Positions 1 through 8,462 of a DNA stretch of 64,000 bases are shown here, piece after piece. Position 1 is the stretch's first letter, and every line of letters starts with the position of its first letter. The notes under the pieces are model-generated. The model ran no database searches and was not told the DNA's origin. It was given only the letters and a program-made list of their open reading frames with translations. A program made the position numbers and the translations under genes. Source of the stretch: Thiothrix litoralis (lineage in GTDB: Bacteria; Pseudomonadota; Gammaproteobacteria; Thiotrichales; Thiotrichaceae); the NCBI RefSeq assembly GCF_017901135.1, contig NZ_CP072801.1, forward strand, positions 1,860,001 to 1,924,000, written 5' to 3'.

Positions 1-534
1 GAATTTTCATCAACAACTACGGATATTTTCTTTTGGGTAATCTTGTCTGTTTTCATCGCTGCACTGATATTGAGGCTACGCGGAAAAAAACCGGCTTTTA
101 CTGATTACATCCCAACCTTATTATCATCACTGGGTATTTTAGGAACTTTTGCTGGTATTGTCATTGGTCTATTGGCATTTGATCCAACGCCCGAAAAGAT
201 GAATGACTCCATTACGAATCTGCTCTGGGGTCTACAAACAGCTTTCTTTACCAGTATTACTGGTGTTTTTTTGTCGATTACCTTTAAGGCATTTGAGAGT
301 TTTTTGCTCAATCAAGAGCAAGCATCAGAAAACAGTGATGGCTTAGCTCAAAGCGACAACTCGATCGAAGGCATTTTAACGGTGCAAAATCAACATTTGG
401 CGCAGATCGTCAAATCCATCGGTGATGAAAATACTGACTCAAGCCTAGTCAACATCTTAAAATTACACCGAAGTGATGCTGCTGATCAACGTAAACAAGT
501 CATCAATGCCTTACAAACGTTGAACGATGCGTAA
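1..534 (+). pseudogene. zorA: Zorya ZorA, N-terminal part (interrupted, 5' end outside window)
   Basis: Proton-channel subunit of the MotA/TolQ/ExbB type. The frame is open from base 1, so the true start lies to the left. Visible are three hydrophobic stretches: one at bases about 28-75, one following the motif YIPTLLSSLGILGTFAG, and one containing GLQTAFFTSITG. The Pro/Gly-rich second and third helices are typical of MotA/ExbB channels. In Zorya systems ZorA pairs with ZorB to form an ion-driven, peptidoglycan-anchored motor. The coding sequence runs in frame to 530, where an IS66-type element begins; the stop at 532-534 is inside the IS. It resumes at 2117. Assignment to ZorA rests on the zorB and zorE neighbours. 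Confidence 0.8.
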
Positions 535-2116
535 CTGTTCACGGAGCAGCCCCCTTAAGCGGCAATAAGTCCAGTCACCGGATTCAATACTTGCGGAGGG
601 GGAATAGGCAAACGCACCGTCACCGGCTTTTTAGCCAATGCCTGCTGACACGCTTGGCGGATAATTCGGTAAGCGCTGATACCTAGGCGTTTGCAGGTTT
701 CCACGATAGTCAGTATTAACGGGCGGAATTGATCACCTCGGAAAGATTGGCTAAAAAAGCTGGTCTTACGCCAGATGACATAGGGGCGGATAGCCCGTTC
801 GGCAGCATTGTTGGTCAGAGGAACACCGGAATGACGCAAAAATGTCCATAACATCAGGTCATCATCCCGTAAGCGTTGGCACTGGTTGGCGGTTTTAGTC
901 GGCTTATCAGGATGTTGTGCTTGACGTAAGCCGCTACCTGCTACCAATGTCTGGCGGAAGGCTTCGCGGAGTTTATCCATGCGTTGCCGGTACAACCTGT
1001 CCGAGTAAGCACCTGCGAGCTTGCGGTTATGCAAGTGGACAATCAGGCGTGCCAGACGCAGCAAACGCTTCCCTAAGATGCCTGCACGCCCGTAACGTTG
1101 TGCTATTTTTTTGAACTTACGGATAATGTGCGCCCAGCACAGTTGCCGTCGTTCATTGGGGTGGTGATTATAGCCGCCGTGCTGGTCGGTCACGAGTACG
1201 CCATTGAATTTTCCCAGCAATTCGTCCGCTGCACCTTTGCCGCGTGAGTAATGCGTCATGAAGTACACCACCTGTGGCGAACACATCACCCATAACCATT
1301 CACGTTCGCGCCCACGGTAGTGACTGGTTTCATCCGCGTTTACCACCGGGCTGCTACGCACTGCATCACCCGCCTGAGCATATAAGGGTGCTAACCAACG
1401 GCTGACGGGGGCAGTAGCCTCACTGATCGCACCGCTACTGAAGGATAACTGCCATTGTTCTTCCAGCAGTAACTGGATTTGCCGCGTGGACAGGCGGCAC
1501 GCCCCGTTCATCAGGGTGATCCAACTGATCAAGCCAGCACCCATCTGCCCGCTGGGGATGTCTTCGGGTAACTCGGCTACCTGACGTTTCCCGCAGCAAC
1601 TACACGTACCCGCATACAGGCGGTGTTCCGTTACTTGATAAGCAACTTCCGGTAGGTCAAATACCTGATGACGCTGGCTCGGCGTGGTTTCCAGCACCAG
1701 ATGACCACCACAACGGCAACAGCCTTCGGGATAGTAATGCTGGATAGCATCCAGGCGTGATTCCTCCACCAAGGTGCGTTCATGTTTGCTGTGTCCTGGC
1801 TGACCGCCGCGTTTTAACGGGCTTTTCGGTTTGCGCTCGCGTTGGGCGCGTTGTTCGGGCGTGTCACGTGACGGGGGGTTAGAGGAGGTGGCGGAGGAGT
1901 CATTCAGGCGTTCTTTCAGTTCTGTCAGTTCCGCTTCCAGTTGTTTTACCCGTGCCTGCAACGCAACCACCAACGTCAGCAGATCACGGTTAAGCTGCTG
2001 GGAGGTGGCCAAATCGGTTGGCAACGCAATATCAGTAAAATCGGTGGTGATCGTTAGCTCGTTCATCTTTCAAGCATAGCTCAGACTCTGGCAGTTGCAA
2101 GCCCGTGAACAGTTAC
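531..2116 (-). mobile_element. IS66-family element (tnpC-only, ISBst12-like) inserted in zorA
   Basis: The terminal inverted repeats both read GTAACTGTTCACGG (left end at 531, right end complementary and ending at 2116). The element is about 1,586 bp and carries only the large tnpC transposase, without the tnpA/tnpB accessory genes of classical IS66. No 8-bp target duplication is visible: the flanks are AACGATGC on the left and CATCGCAA on the right. This suggests flank loss or a later rearrangement, although zorA can be read on from 2117. Confidence 0.85.
555..2066 (-). CDS. tnpC: IS66-type transposase (TnpC), 503 aa
   Basis: Full-length DDE transposase. It has an N-terminal leucine-rich coiled coil with ELTELKERLNDSSATSSNPP, a zinc-ribbon region with CCRCGG and CSCCGKR, then the catalytic core with NADETSHYRG, VTDQHGGYN and TNNAAERAIRP. 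These are the three acidic positions of the IS66 family. No frameshift is seen, so the element may still be active, although tnpC-only elements are known to exist as their own subgroup. The start codon ATG is at 2066. Confidence 0.93.
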   Translation of the reverse strand: MNELTITTDFTDIALPTDLATSQQLNRDLLTLVVALQARVKQLEAELTELKERLNDSSATSSNPPSRDTPEQRAQRERKPKSPLKRGGQPGHSKHERTLVEESRLDAIQHYYPEGCCRCGGHLVLETTPSQRHQVFDLPEVAYQVTEHRLYAGTCSCCGKRQVAELPEDIPSGQMGAGLISWITLMNGACRLSTRQIQLLLEEQWQLSFSSGAISEATAPVSRWLAPLYAQAGDAVRSSPVVNADETSHYRGREREWLWVMCSPQVVYFMTHYSRGKGAADELLGKFNGVLVTDQHGGYNHHPNERRQLCWAHIIRKFKKIAQRYGRAGILGKRLLRLARLIVHLHNRKLAGAYSDRLYRQRMDKLREAFRQTLVAGSGLRQAQHPDKPTKTANQCQRLRDDDLMLWTFLRHSGVPLTNNAAERAIRPYVIWRKTSFFSQSFRGDQFRPLILTIVETCKRLGISAYRIIRQACQQALAKKPVTVRLPIPPPQVLNPVTGLIAA

Positions 2117-2218
2117 CATCGCAATTGGTAGAAGGCATCAATGAAAGCGCCGCTAACCTCTCGAATGCCATTATCAAAACAGCAACGGAATTTGATGACA
2201 GCTCATCCCGTGTTAATG
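2117..2218 (+). pseudogene. zorA: Zorya ZorA, middle fragment between two IS elements
   Basis: A 102-bp piece reading SQLVEGINESAANLSNAI and on to SSSRVN in the frame that continues into the piece after 3624. It forms part of the long helical cytoplasmic tail of ZorA. The last nine bases (GTGTTAATG, 2210-2218) are the target duplication of the next IS. Confidence 0.75.
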
Positions 2219-3624
2219 CATCTCCTTATACACAAGTCCCAAGCTGATGTAAGATAAGCAATTTTCACCTATGAACTGGTCATCTAGCGAACTCACCGAT
2301 CTTGATTTGGGAGACAAGCGCCTCGAAACACGCGCCGCCCATATTCTCAATGCCATGCTGAAAGCGCCCCAATCCAGCCTCCCCAAGGCTTGCCAGAGTT
2401 GGTCAAGTACCTTGGCGACGTACCGTTTCTTCTGGAATGAGGCGGTGAGCCATGATGCTTTGATGGCATCCCACTTTGAAGCGACAGAGTGCCGAATCCG
2501 TCAACAAGACTCGAAGATTATCCTGTGCATTCAAGACACCACCGAATTGGACTTCAATGGACAGGAAACCGAGGGCTTGGGGCGGTTATCCTACGATAAG
2601 CAACGCGGGATGTACCTGCATCCGACCTTGTGTATCACCCCGGAACGCCTGCCGTTGGGCATCACCGATACGTGGATGTGGTCACGGGGCTTGAGCAAAG
2701 CCGCCGACCAAGCGAACCCCAGCATCAAAGAAAGCCGTCGCTGGATCGAAGGGTATGAACGGGTAGCCGAACTGGCGGCACGCTGCCCCGGACACCGGCT
2801 CATCTATACGGGCGACCGTGAAAGCGACTTTTACGACTTGCTCAAACGGGCACAAGCCTTGGATTACCCGGCTGACCTGCTGATACGGGCGCAACATAAC
2901 CGTGCCTTAGGAGATGACCTCAAACTGTGGGATGCCATTGAGCAACAACAGGCGTTGACCCGCATCACCTTTACCAAACCGCGCAAGCAGGGTGAAAAAG
3001 CCCGCAAAGTGGTACAGGAAATCAAGGTGTTACGTTATACCCTGCGTCCCAAGAGCAAGCACCCGATGCTATTGACCTTGGTTCAAGCCAAAGAAATCAA
3101 CCCACCCGCCGGAAAATCGCCCCTCATTTGGCGTTTAGTCACCAACCGTTGTGTAGAGACCGCCGATGCCGCTTGTGAACTCATCGACTGGTATCGGGCG
3201 CGTTGGGAAATCGAAATGTTTTTTGATGTCCTGAAAGTTGGCTGTCGCGTCGAAAAACTGCAACTGGACACTAAAGAGCGCATCGAAAAAGCCCTCGCGC
3301 TCTACATCATGGTGGCCTGGCGGATTATGTTTCTGATGCGGTTGGGGCGTACCTGCCCAGAACTTCCGGCTGAGCTGGTGTTTGACCCGCTGGAATGGAA
3401 AGTATCCTTCCGGCTCGGCAAAAAAGCACTGCCCGATGGCATACCTACCCTCAATCAAGTGATCCGCAATCTGGCAGAACTGGGGGGCTTTCTGGGCAGA
3501 AAATGCGATGGCGAACCGGGAGCTAAAAGTATCTGGTTGGGCTACTCAAGGGTGCTGGACTGTATTTATGGGATTCAGATGGCTAGTGAATTGGGGGAAG
3601 GACTGATTTGTGTATAAAGAGATG
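2219..3624 (+). mobile_element. IS4-family IS50 (Tn5)-like element, copy 1
   Basis: A 1,406-bp element with ends CATCTCCTTATACACAAGTC on the left and CATCTCTTTATACACAAATC read inward from the right. It is flanked by the 9-bp duplication GTGTTAATG (2210-2218 and 3625-3633). The inner end motif CTTATACACAAGT is shared with the Tn5/IS50 outside end. A second copy of equal length lies inverted at 5085-6490. Confidence 0.95.
2271..3617 (+). CDS. tnp: IS4-family (IS50 group) transposase, 448 aa
   Basis: Tn5-like DDE transposase with an N-terminal domain (WSSSELTDLDLGDKRL) and catalytic residues near D89 (QDTTELDF), D182 (TGDRESDFYDLL) and E315 in the YxxRWxIExF signature (YRARWEIEMFFDVLKVG). It is full length with no damage. 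The protein is identical in sequence to the copy at 5092-6438, indicating recent transposition. Confidence 0.95.
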   Translation: MNWSSSELTDLDLGDKRLETRAAHILNAMLKAPQSSLPKACQSWSSTLATYRFFWNEAVSHDALMASHFEATECRIRQQDSKIILCIQDTTELDFNGQETEGLGRLSYDKQRGMYLHPTLCITPERLPLGITDTWMWSRGLSKAADQANPSIKESRRWIEGYERVAELAARCPGHRLIYTGDRESDFYDLLKRAQALDYPADLLIRAQHNRALGDDLKLWDAIEQQQALTRITFTKPRKQGEKARKVVQEIKVLRYTLRPKSKHPMLLTLVQAKEINPPAGKSPLIWRLVTNRCVETADAACELIDWYRARWEIEMFFDVLKVGCRVEKLQLDTKERIEKALALYIMVAWRIMFLMRLGRTCPELPAELVFDPLEWKVSFRLGKKALPDGIPTLNQVIRNLAELGGFLGRKCDGEPGAKSIWLGYSRVLDCIYGIQMASELGEGLICV

Positions 3625-3633
3625 GTGTTAATG

Positions 3634-4037
3634 GTGCGTTGCAAACAACATCAGATCACCTCACTAGAGAGTCAGAAGTCATCAAAACAACCTTGATTGA
3701 TTCGGTTACGCAAATTCGTGAGGATTTCTATGGCTTTATTCATCAATTGCAAGGCAGTCAGCAAGCGCAATTACAAACGTTTGAAACAGCCATTGCCCAG
3801 ATGATGAGTGGCTATAAAGAATCAGAAGATCAGATCAAAAATTTCGCTCAAACAACCATCAGCAGTACAAAGGAATCTGTCTTAAAACAAACTAGAGCAA
3901 TAGATCAAGCACTGGAACAGGAGCTTAACCGCACCATGACCGAACTGGGTTCAGCACTCACAACGATCACGCGTAAGTTTACCGAAGACTACCAAACTTT
4001 GGTTAATGAGATGAATAAAGTTGTTCGTGCACGATAA
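3634..4037 (+). pseudogene. zorA: Zorya ZorA, C-terminal tail fragment
   Basis: About 134 codons, in frame with the piece ending at 2218 once one copy of GTGTTAATG is removed (the joint reads SSSRVNGALQTTSDHL). It is rich in Glu, Gln, Thr and Lys and predicted to be a long coiled coil, with heptad-like stretches such as FETAIAQMMSGYKESEDQIKN. This matches the elongated intracellular tail that distinguishes ZorA from MotA. The stop TAA at 4035-4037 precedes zorB by about 10 bases. A TTG at 3639 could start an isolated fragment, but there is no reason to think it is used. Confidence 0.78.
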
Positions 4038-4046
4038 GGACAATCT

Positions 4047-4892
4047 GTGATGCAACGGAAAAAAAAATCACATGCAGATGAGTCACAATGGCTATCCGTC
4101 TCTGACCTCATGTCAGGTTTGATGATGGTATTTCTGTTTATCTCGATTGCCATGATGCAAATTGTCAATAAGGATAAAGACACAGCCGTTGATGAAAAGA
4201 AGCGCATTGAGCAAATCGTCAAAGCCTATCAAGAGAATAAAACAGCTATTTATGATGCACTGCAACAAGAATTCGCACGAGACTTAAAAAAATGGGATGC
4301 TGAAATTGATCGTAATAATCTTACCTTCACCTTTAAATCGCCTGACATATTGTTTGCGATAGGCAAAGACCAGTTAACACCCAAATTTAAAGAAGTTTTA
4401 GATGATTTCTTCCCACGCTATCTCACGGTGCTTACGGGTGCGGGTGCGGGTGCGGGTGCGGGTGCGGGTGCGGGTGCGGGTGGAACAATAGAACAGGATG
4501 GGGTGAAAAGCTTTAAAAGCTCAATCACTGAAATTCGTATCGAGGGTCATACCGATTCGACATGGGGCACAACGGGTTCTACGATGACTGATAAAGATAT
4601 CTACTACAATAATATGGACTTATCCCAAGGAAGAACGCGATCTGTACTGACGTATATCTACGATATGTCGGGCATTGCCAAACAACGCCCATGGATGAAG
4701 GCACACATTGCAGCCGTTGGTTTATCATCATCGCGCCCCGTATTCAAAGAATCAGCGTGCAATAGTCCAGAGGAAAATGAACCCTTGACACAATCGGTTT
4801 GCACCGAGGATCTCGAAAAATCGCGACGAGTGTCATTTCGTATTTTGACCAACGCTGAACAGCAAGTGCAGAAAATACTGGCTACCTTCTGA
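4047..4892 (+). CDS. zorB: Zorya ZorB, OmpA/MotB-like stator subunit
   Basis: 281 residues, intact. A short basic cytoplasmic start is followed by one membrane helix (about 20-41, SDLMSGLMMVFLFISIAMMQ). The conserved Asp just before or inside this helix is the MotB-like proton-carrying position. Next comes a periplasmic OmpA-type peptidoglycan-binding domain (about 100-275) with IRIEGHTDS and a SQGRTRSVLTYI helix. A Gly-Ala repeat tract interrupts the OmpA fold. The GTG at 4047 and the ATG at 4050 are both possible starts; AAGGA lies upstream. The TGATG overlap with zorE shows translational coupling. ZorB normally anchors the ZorA motor to the cell wall. Here both partners are broken, so it is probably not functional. 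Confidence 0.85.
   Translation: MMQRKKKSHADESQWLSVSDLMSGLMMVFLFISIAMMQIVNKDKDTAVDEKKRIEQIVKAYQENKTAIYDALQQEFARDLKKWDAEIDRNNLTFTFKSPDILFAIGKDQLTPKFKEVLDDFFPRYLTVLTGAGAGAGAGAGAGAGGTIEQDGVKSFKSSITEIRIEGHTDSTWGTTGSTMTDKDIYYNNMDLSQGRTRSVLTYIYDMSGIAKQRPWMKAHIAAVGLSSSRPVFKESACNSPEENEPLTQSVCTEDLEKSRRVSFRILTNAEQQVQKILATF
4436..4483 (+). repeat. Hexanucleotide microsatellite inside zorB (eight units)
   Basis: Seven perfect copies of GGGTGC followed by GGGTGG. In the zorB frame this encodes a (Gly-Ala) run ending in Gly-Gly, placed between the first helix and the next strand of the OmpA-like domain. Because the unit is six bases, slippage changes linker length but not the reading frame. Confidence 0.97.
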
Positions 4893-5084
4893 TGAAAATT
4901 GATACGGCATTTATCGTAAACCTCAAGGCATGTGTGACCCAAATGGGCGCAGCACTTCAGAAGTTAGATCTGACCTCTCAATCGGGCATCAAAGTCAAAC
5001 TGAGCGATATTAAGAGCAAGAAAGGGTTGCTGAGTTATGATGATCATCAGGTTGTCGTGTTTATTCCCGACCACAGTTATAAGG
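4892..5084 (+). pseudogene. zorE: Zorya ZorE (HNH effector), N-terminal part
   Basis: Starts with the ATG that overlaps the zorB stop. About 64 codons (MKIDTAFIVNLKACV through VVVFIPDHSYK) precede an IS50-like insertion at 5085. The 10-bp duplication AGTTATAAGG is at 5075-5084. The reading continues at 6501, and the joint reads DHSYKGVPAVEKNH. Removing both ISs gives a zorE of about 351 residues. No domain is recognisable in this N-terminal part. Confidence 0.75.
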
Positions 5085-6490
5085 CATCTCTTTATACACA
5101 AATCAGTCCTTCCCCCAATTCACTAGCCATCTGAATCCCATAAATACAGTCCAGCACCCTTGAGTAGCCCAACCAGATACTTTTAGCTCCCGGTTCGCCA
5201 TCGCATTTTCTGCCCAGAAAGCCCCCCAGTTCTGCCAGATTGCGGATCACTTGATTGAGGGTAGGTATGCCATCGGGCAGTGCTTTTTTGCCGAGCCGGA
5301 AGGATACTTTCCATTCCAGCGGGTCAAACACCAGCTCAGCCGGAAGTTCTGGGCAGGTACGCCCCAACCGCATCAGAAACATAATCCGCCAGGCCACCAT
5401 GATGTAGAGCGCGAGGGCTTTTTCGATGCGCTCTTTAGTGTCCAGTTGCAGTTTTTCGACGCGACAGCCAACTTTCAGGACATCAAAAAACATTTCGATT
5501 TCCCAACGCGCCCGATACCAGTCGATGAGTTCACAAGCGGCATCGGCGGTCTCTACACAACGGTTGGTGACTAAACGCCAAATGAGGGGCGATTTTCCGG
5601 CGGGTGGGTTGATTTCTTTGGCTTGAACCAAGGTCAATAGCATCGGGTGCTTGCTCTTGGGACGCAGGGTATAACGTAACACCTTGATTTCCTGTACCAC
5701 TTTGCGGGCTTTTTCACCCTGCTTGCGCGGTTTGGTAAAGGTGATGCGGGTCAACGCCTGTTGTTGCTCAATGGCATCCCACAGTTTGAGGTCATCTCCT
5801 AAGGCACGGTTATGTTGCGCCCGTATCAGCAGGTCAGCCGGGTAATCCAAGGCTTGTGCCCGTTTGAGCAAGTCGTAAAAGTCGCTTTCACGGTCGCCCG
5901 TATAGATGAGCCGGTGTCCGGGGCAGCGTGCCGCCAGTTCGGCTACCCGTTCATACCCTTCGATCCAGCGACGGCTTTCTTTGATGCTGGGGTTCGCTTG
6001 GTCGGCGGCTTTGCTCAAGCCCCGTGACCACATCCACGTATCGGTGATGCCCAACGGCAGGCGTTCCGGGGTGATACACAAGGTCGGATGCAGGTACATC
6101 CCGCGTTGCTTATCGTAGGATAACCGCCCCAAGCCCTCGGTTTCCTGTCCATTGAAGTCCAATTCGGTGGTGTCTTGAATGCACAGGATAATCTTCGAGT
6201 CTTGTTGACGGATTCGGCACTCTGTCGCTTCAAAGTGGGATGCCATCAAAGCATCATGGCTCACCGCCTCATTCCAGAAGAAACGGTACGTCGCCAAGGT
6301 ACTTGACCAACTCTGGCAAGCCTTGGGGAGGCTGGATTGGGGCGCTTTCAGCATGGCATTGAGAATATGGGCGGCGCGTGTTTCGAGGCGCTTGTCTCCC
6401 AAATCAAGATCGGTGAGTTCGCTAGATGACCAGTTCATAGGTGAAAATTGCTTATCTTACATCAGCTTGGGACTTGTGTATAAGGAGATG
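5085..6490 (-). mobile_element. IS4-family IS50-like element, copy 2 (inverted)
   Basis: The same 1,406-bp element as at 2219-3624, in the opposite orientation, with ends CATCTCTTTATACACAAATC and CATCTCCTTATACACAAGTC. It is flanked by its own duplication AGTTATAAGG (5075-5084 and 6491-6500). The different duplications of the two copies show independent insertions rather than one composite transposon. Confidence 0.95.
5092..6438 (-). CDS. tnp: IS4-family (IS50 group) transposase, second copy, 448 aa
   Basis: The protein is identical to that at 2271-3617, with the same D89, D182 and E315 catalytic positions. It is transcribed against zorE. Confidence 0.95.
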   Translation of the reverse strand: MNWSSSELTDLDLGDKRLETRAAHILNAMLKAPQSSLPKACQSWSSTLATYRFFWNEAVSHDALMASHFEATECRIRQQDSKIILCIQDTTELDFNGQETEGLGRLSYDKQRGMYLHPTLCITPERLPLGITDTWMWSRGLSKAADQANPSIKESRRWIEGYERVAELAARCPGHRLIYTGDRESDFYDLLKRAQALDYPADLLIRAQHNRALGDDLKLWDAIEQQQALTRITFTKPRKQGEKARKVVQEIKVLRYTLRPKSKHPMLLTLVQAKEINPPAGKSPLIWRLVTNRCVETADAACELIDWYRARWEIEMFFDVLKVGCRVEKLQLDTKERIEKALALYIMVAWRIMFLMRLGRTCPELPAELVFDPLEWKVSFRLGKKALPDGIPTLNQVIRNLAELGGFLGRKCDGEPGAKSIWLGYSRVLDCIYGIQMASELGEGLICV

Positions 6491-6500
6491 AGTTATAAGG

Positions 6501-7060
6501 GCGTACCAGCCGTTGAAAAGAATCACGCTCAGGGCAATAAGTACCATTTTGCAGAGTGTACGACTTTGGAGGAGATGCGTGCTTCAGGTAAATATGAGCA
6601 TCGCTATAGCGCTAACAATAACCCGGACGGTCATTTTGAAATTTTCGATAACAAAGGTAATAACGCCAAAAACATTGCTTTAATGCCTTGTCAGAACTGC
6701 CTCAAACATATTAACTACCAAGGTTTTGCTGATGCAACATCCAATGAAAAGCGTCGAATATTGGATCATTTCTCAGTCATTGATTTACTCTCGACCTATA
6801 GTACTTGGTTTAAAAATATGCCGGGTATTCGACCAAAAACAGCAGGCTATACTGCCGACTGGCAAGATATTTCTCTAGCTTTTCGTCGAAAAAAGAAATT
6901 CACCTGCGAATGCTGTGGCGTGAACCTCAATGACCAGCGTCATTTATTACACGCGCATCACATCAATAGTGATAAACGGAACAATTATGAGCATAACCTC
7001 AAGGCACTTTGTATTGACTGTCATCGTAAAGAACATTTACATGATCATATGCTGATTACA
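6501..7060 (+). pseudogene. zorE: Zorya ZorE, central HNH nuclease part
   Basis: The frame continues from 5084 after removal of the IS. This part carries the complete HNH core: a CECC knuckle, LLHAHHINSDKRNN with the catalytic His pair, the N of NYEHNLKALC, and CIDCHRKEH with the second Cys pair. This Cys4-HNH finger is the DNA-degrading domain expected of ZorE, the effector that defines type II Zorya. A further CQNC motif lies near the start. The frame is cut at 7060 by an IS481-type element; the 6-bp duplication ATTACA is at 7055-7060. Confidence 0.83.
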
Positions 7061-8030
7061 TGTCAAGTCCCGATAGATCATATACTTTCTTTTTGAATAA
7101 ATCTGGCTTCTTTTTCTGCCATTCCTTGAGTGCTTGAATAGGGGTTTTGTATCCCAGTGCTTTCTGGGGAATGCAGTGGTTGTAGAGCCGTTCATAATGT
7201 TTGATCGCGTCAGCCAATTCATTGGATGAGGCGAAACGGGTGGTTTGCAACAAGTCGCTGATACGTCCGTTGAAGCGTTCTACCATGCCGTTGGTTTGGG
7301 GGTGGCGTGGCTTGGTGAGGCGGTGTTCAGCCTTGATGCGCTCACAGGCTTTGTCGAATTTATGCTTGCCTGTGGGGTCACGTTCCCCTTTACGGGTAAA
7401 GCGGTCGGTGAATTCCTTCCCATTGTCGGTCAGCACGTATTGCACCTTGATGGGGAAGCGCTGCTCTACTTTACCCAAAAAATCCGCTGTACTGGCAGCC
7501 GCTTTGTCGGGGTAAATGGCAAGGCACACCATACGACTGGCACGGTCGATGGCGACATACAGGTATTGGTGTTCCTTTTCGTCGGGCATCTTCGGCAAGT
7601 ATTTGATGTCAATATGGATATAGCCGGGTTCGTAGTCCTTGAACACCTTTTTCGGTGGCGGCTCCTCGCCATACAGTTCCCGCTTCATTACCGCCAGGTT
7701 GGCGATCCCATGACGACGCAGGCAGCGGTCTATACCCGAACGGCTGGCGGCGGCATTGATATATTCTTTGGTGATGTGGGTCAGGTCATCCAGCGACAGC
7801 AGCAGGGTCTTACGTAGCTCCACCACCAACCATTCCTGTACCTCAGTCAGCGTGGTGTGCAGCGTATCGGGACGGTGCGATTTGTCGGTCATCTCCTCAC
7901 GGTTCTGCCATTTGCGGATCGTCAGGCGGCTGACATTGTATTGTTTCGCCAGTTCTGCTTGTGTGAGCGGCGATGCCTTGATTTCACTCCGTAATTTCGG
8001 GGTTGTCCGTGCTTCGGGATGCAGTTTCAT
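7056..8030 (-). CDS. tnp: IS481-type transposase, 324 aa
   Basis: An N-terminal helix-turn-helix (LTQAELAKQYNVSRLTIRKW) is followed by an rve integrase core with D141 (YIHIDIKYLP), D202 (VLTDNGKEF) and E251 (TNGMVERFNGR). It is intact. The last codon and the TAA stop (7056-7058) lie outside the IS end at 7061, so this copy ends with target-derived sequence. Confidence 0.94.
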   Translation of the reverse strand: MKLHPEARTTPKLRSEIKASPLTQAELAKQYNVSRLTIRKWQNREEMTDKSHRPDTLHTTLTEVQEWLVVELRKTLLLSLDDLTHITKEYINAAASRSGIDRCLRRHGIANLAVMKRELYGEEPPPKKVFKDYEPGYIHIDIKYLPKMPDEKEHQYLYVAIDRASRMVCLAIYPDKAAASTADFLGKVEQRFPIKVQYVLTDNGKEFTDRFTRKGERDPTGKHKFDKACERIKAEHRLTKPRHPQTNGMVERFNGRISDLLQTTRFASSNELADAIKHYERLYNHCIPQKALGYKTPIQALKEWQKKKPDLFKKKVYDLSGLDM

Positions 8031-8137
8031 GTACGCTTTGCCTTGTAGCCATGGGTGGATAAGATGCCTTCAAGGATAGCCCGTGCTTTGAATAATGGGT
8101 AGCTCCTTGAGGGAATATGATCCCATGGGACATGACA
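7061..8137 (-). mobile_element. IS481-family element inserted in zorE
   Basis: 1,077 bp with imperfect terminal inverted repeats: left TGTCAAGTCCCGATAGATCA, right (read inward) TGTCATGTCCCATGGGATCA. It is flanked by the 6-bp duplication ATTACA (7055-7060 and 8138-8143). The TGT ends are typical of IS481. The single transposase gene faces left. Confidence 0.93.
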
Positions 8138-8143
8138 ATTACA

Positions 8144-8446
8144 CCTGAGCAAATGCACACAATTAATCAACTCAGAATGCAGCAAGGCTTACTTAAAATT
8201 GATTCTTGGCAAAGTGCCTATCGACTAGCGGATGAGGCGTTACATGGGGTACTCAAACGCTATGAGCGCAGGCAACCTCAATCACTACCCCACGTTTACT
8301 ATCCAGTTACATCAGGTATTATTTTGGATGTCGCATGGCCTAGCCAGAAAGTCGGCGTTTATGTGGATATTTCGGAGCAACAGCGTAAAACATTGCAACA
8401 AGCTGGTTGGTCTTTGATGACGATTGGACATGCGCTTAAATTTTAA
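8144..8446 (+). pseudogene. zorE: Zorya ZorE, C-terminal part
   Basis: Joined to the piece ending at 7060 it reads HLHDHMLITPEQMHTINQ and continues to the stop at 8446. About 100 codons. The stretch GIILDVAWPSQKVGVYVD followed by QAGWSLMTIG resembles the beta-strand core of Vsr/DUF559-like endonuclease folds, but the full catalytic set is not evident. That resemblance is only an inference. As it stands the fragment has no start of its own and is not expected to be made. Confidence 0.7.
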
Positions 8447-8462
8447 TCAAACCCAAGCAATG

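Noticed and set aside
4436-4483. Phase-variable switch in zorB
   Set aside because: The repeat unit is six bases, so unit gain or loss keeps the frame.
2219-6490. A composite transposon carrying zorB
   Set aside because: Each IS copy has its own matching duplication on both sides, so they inserted separately.
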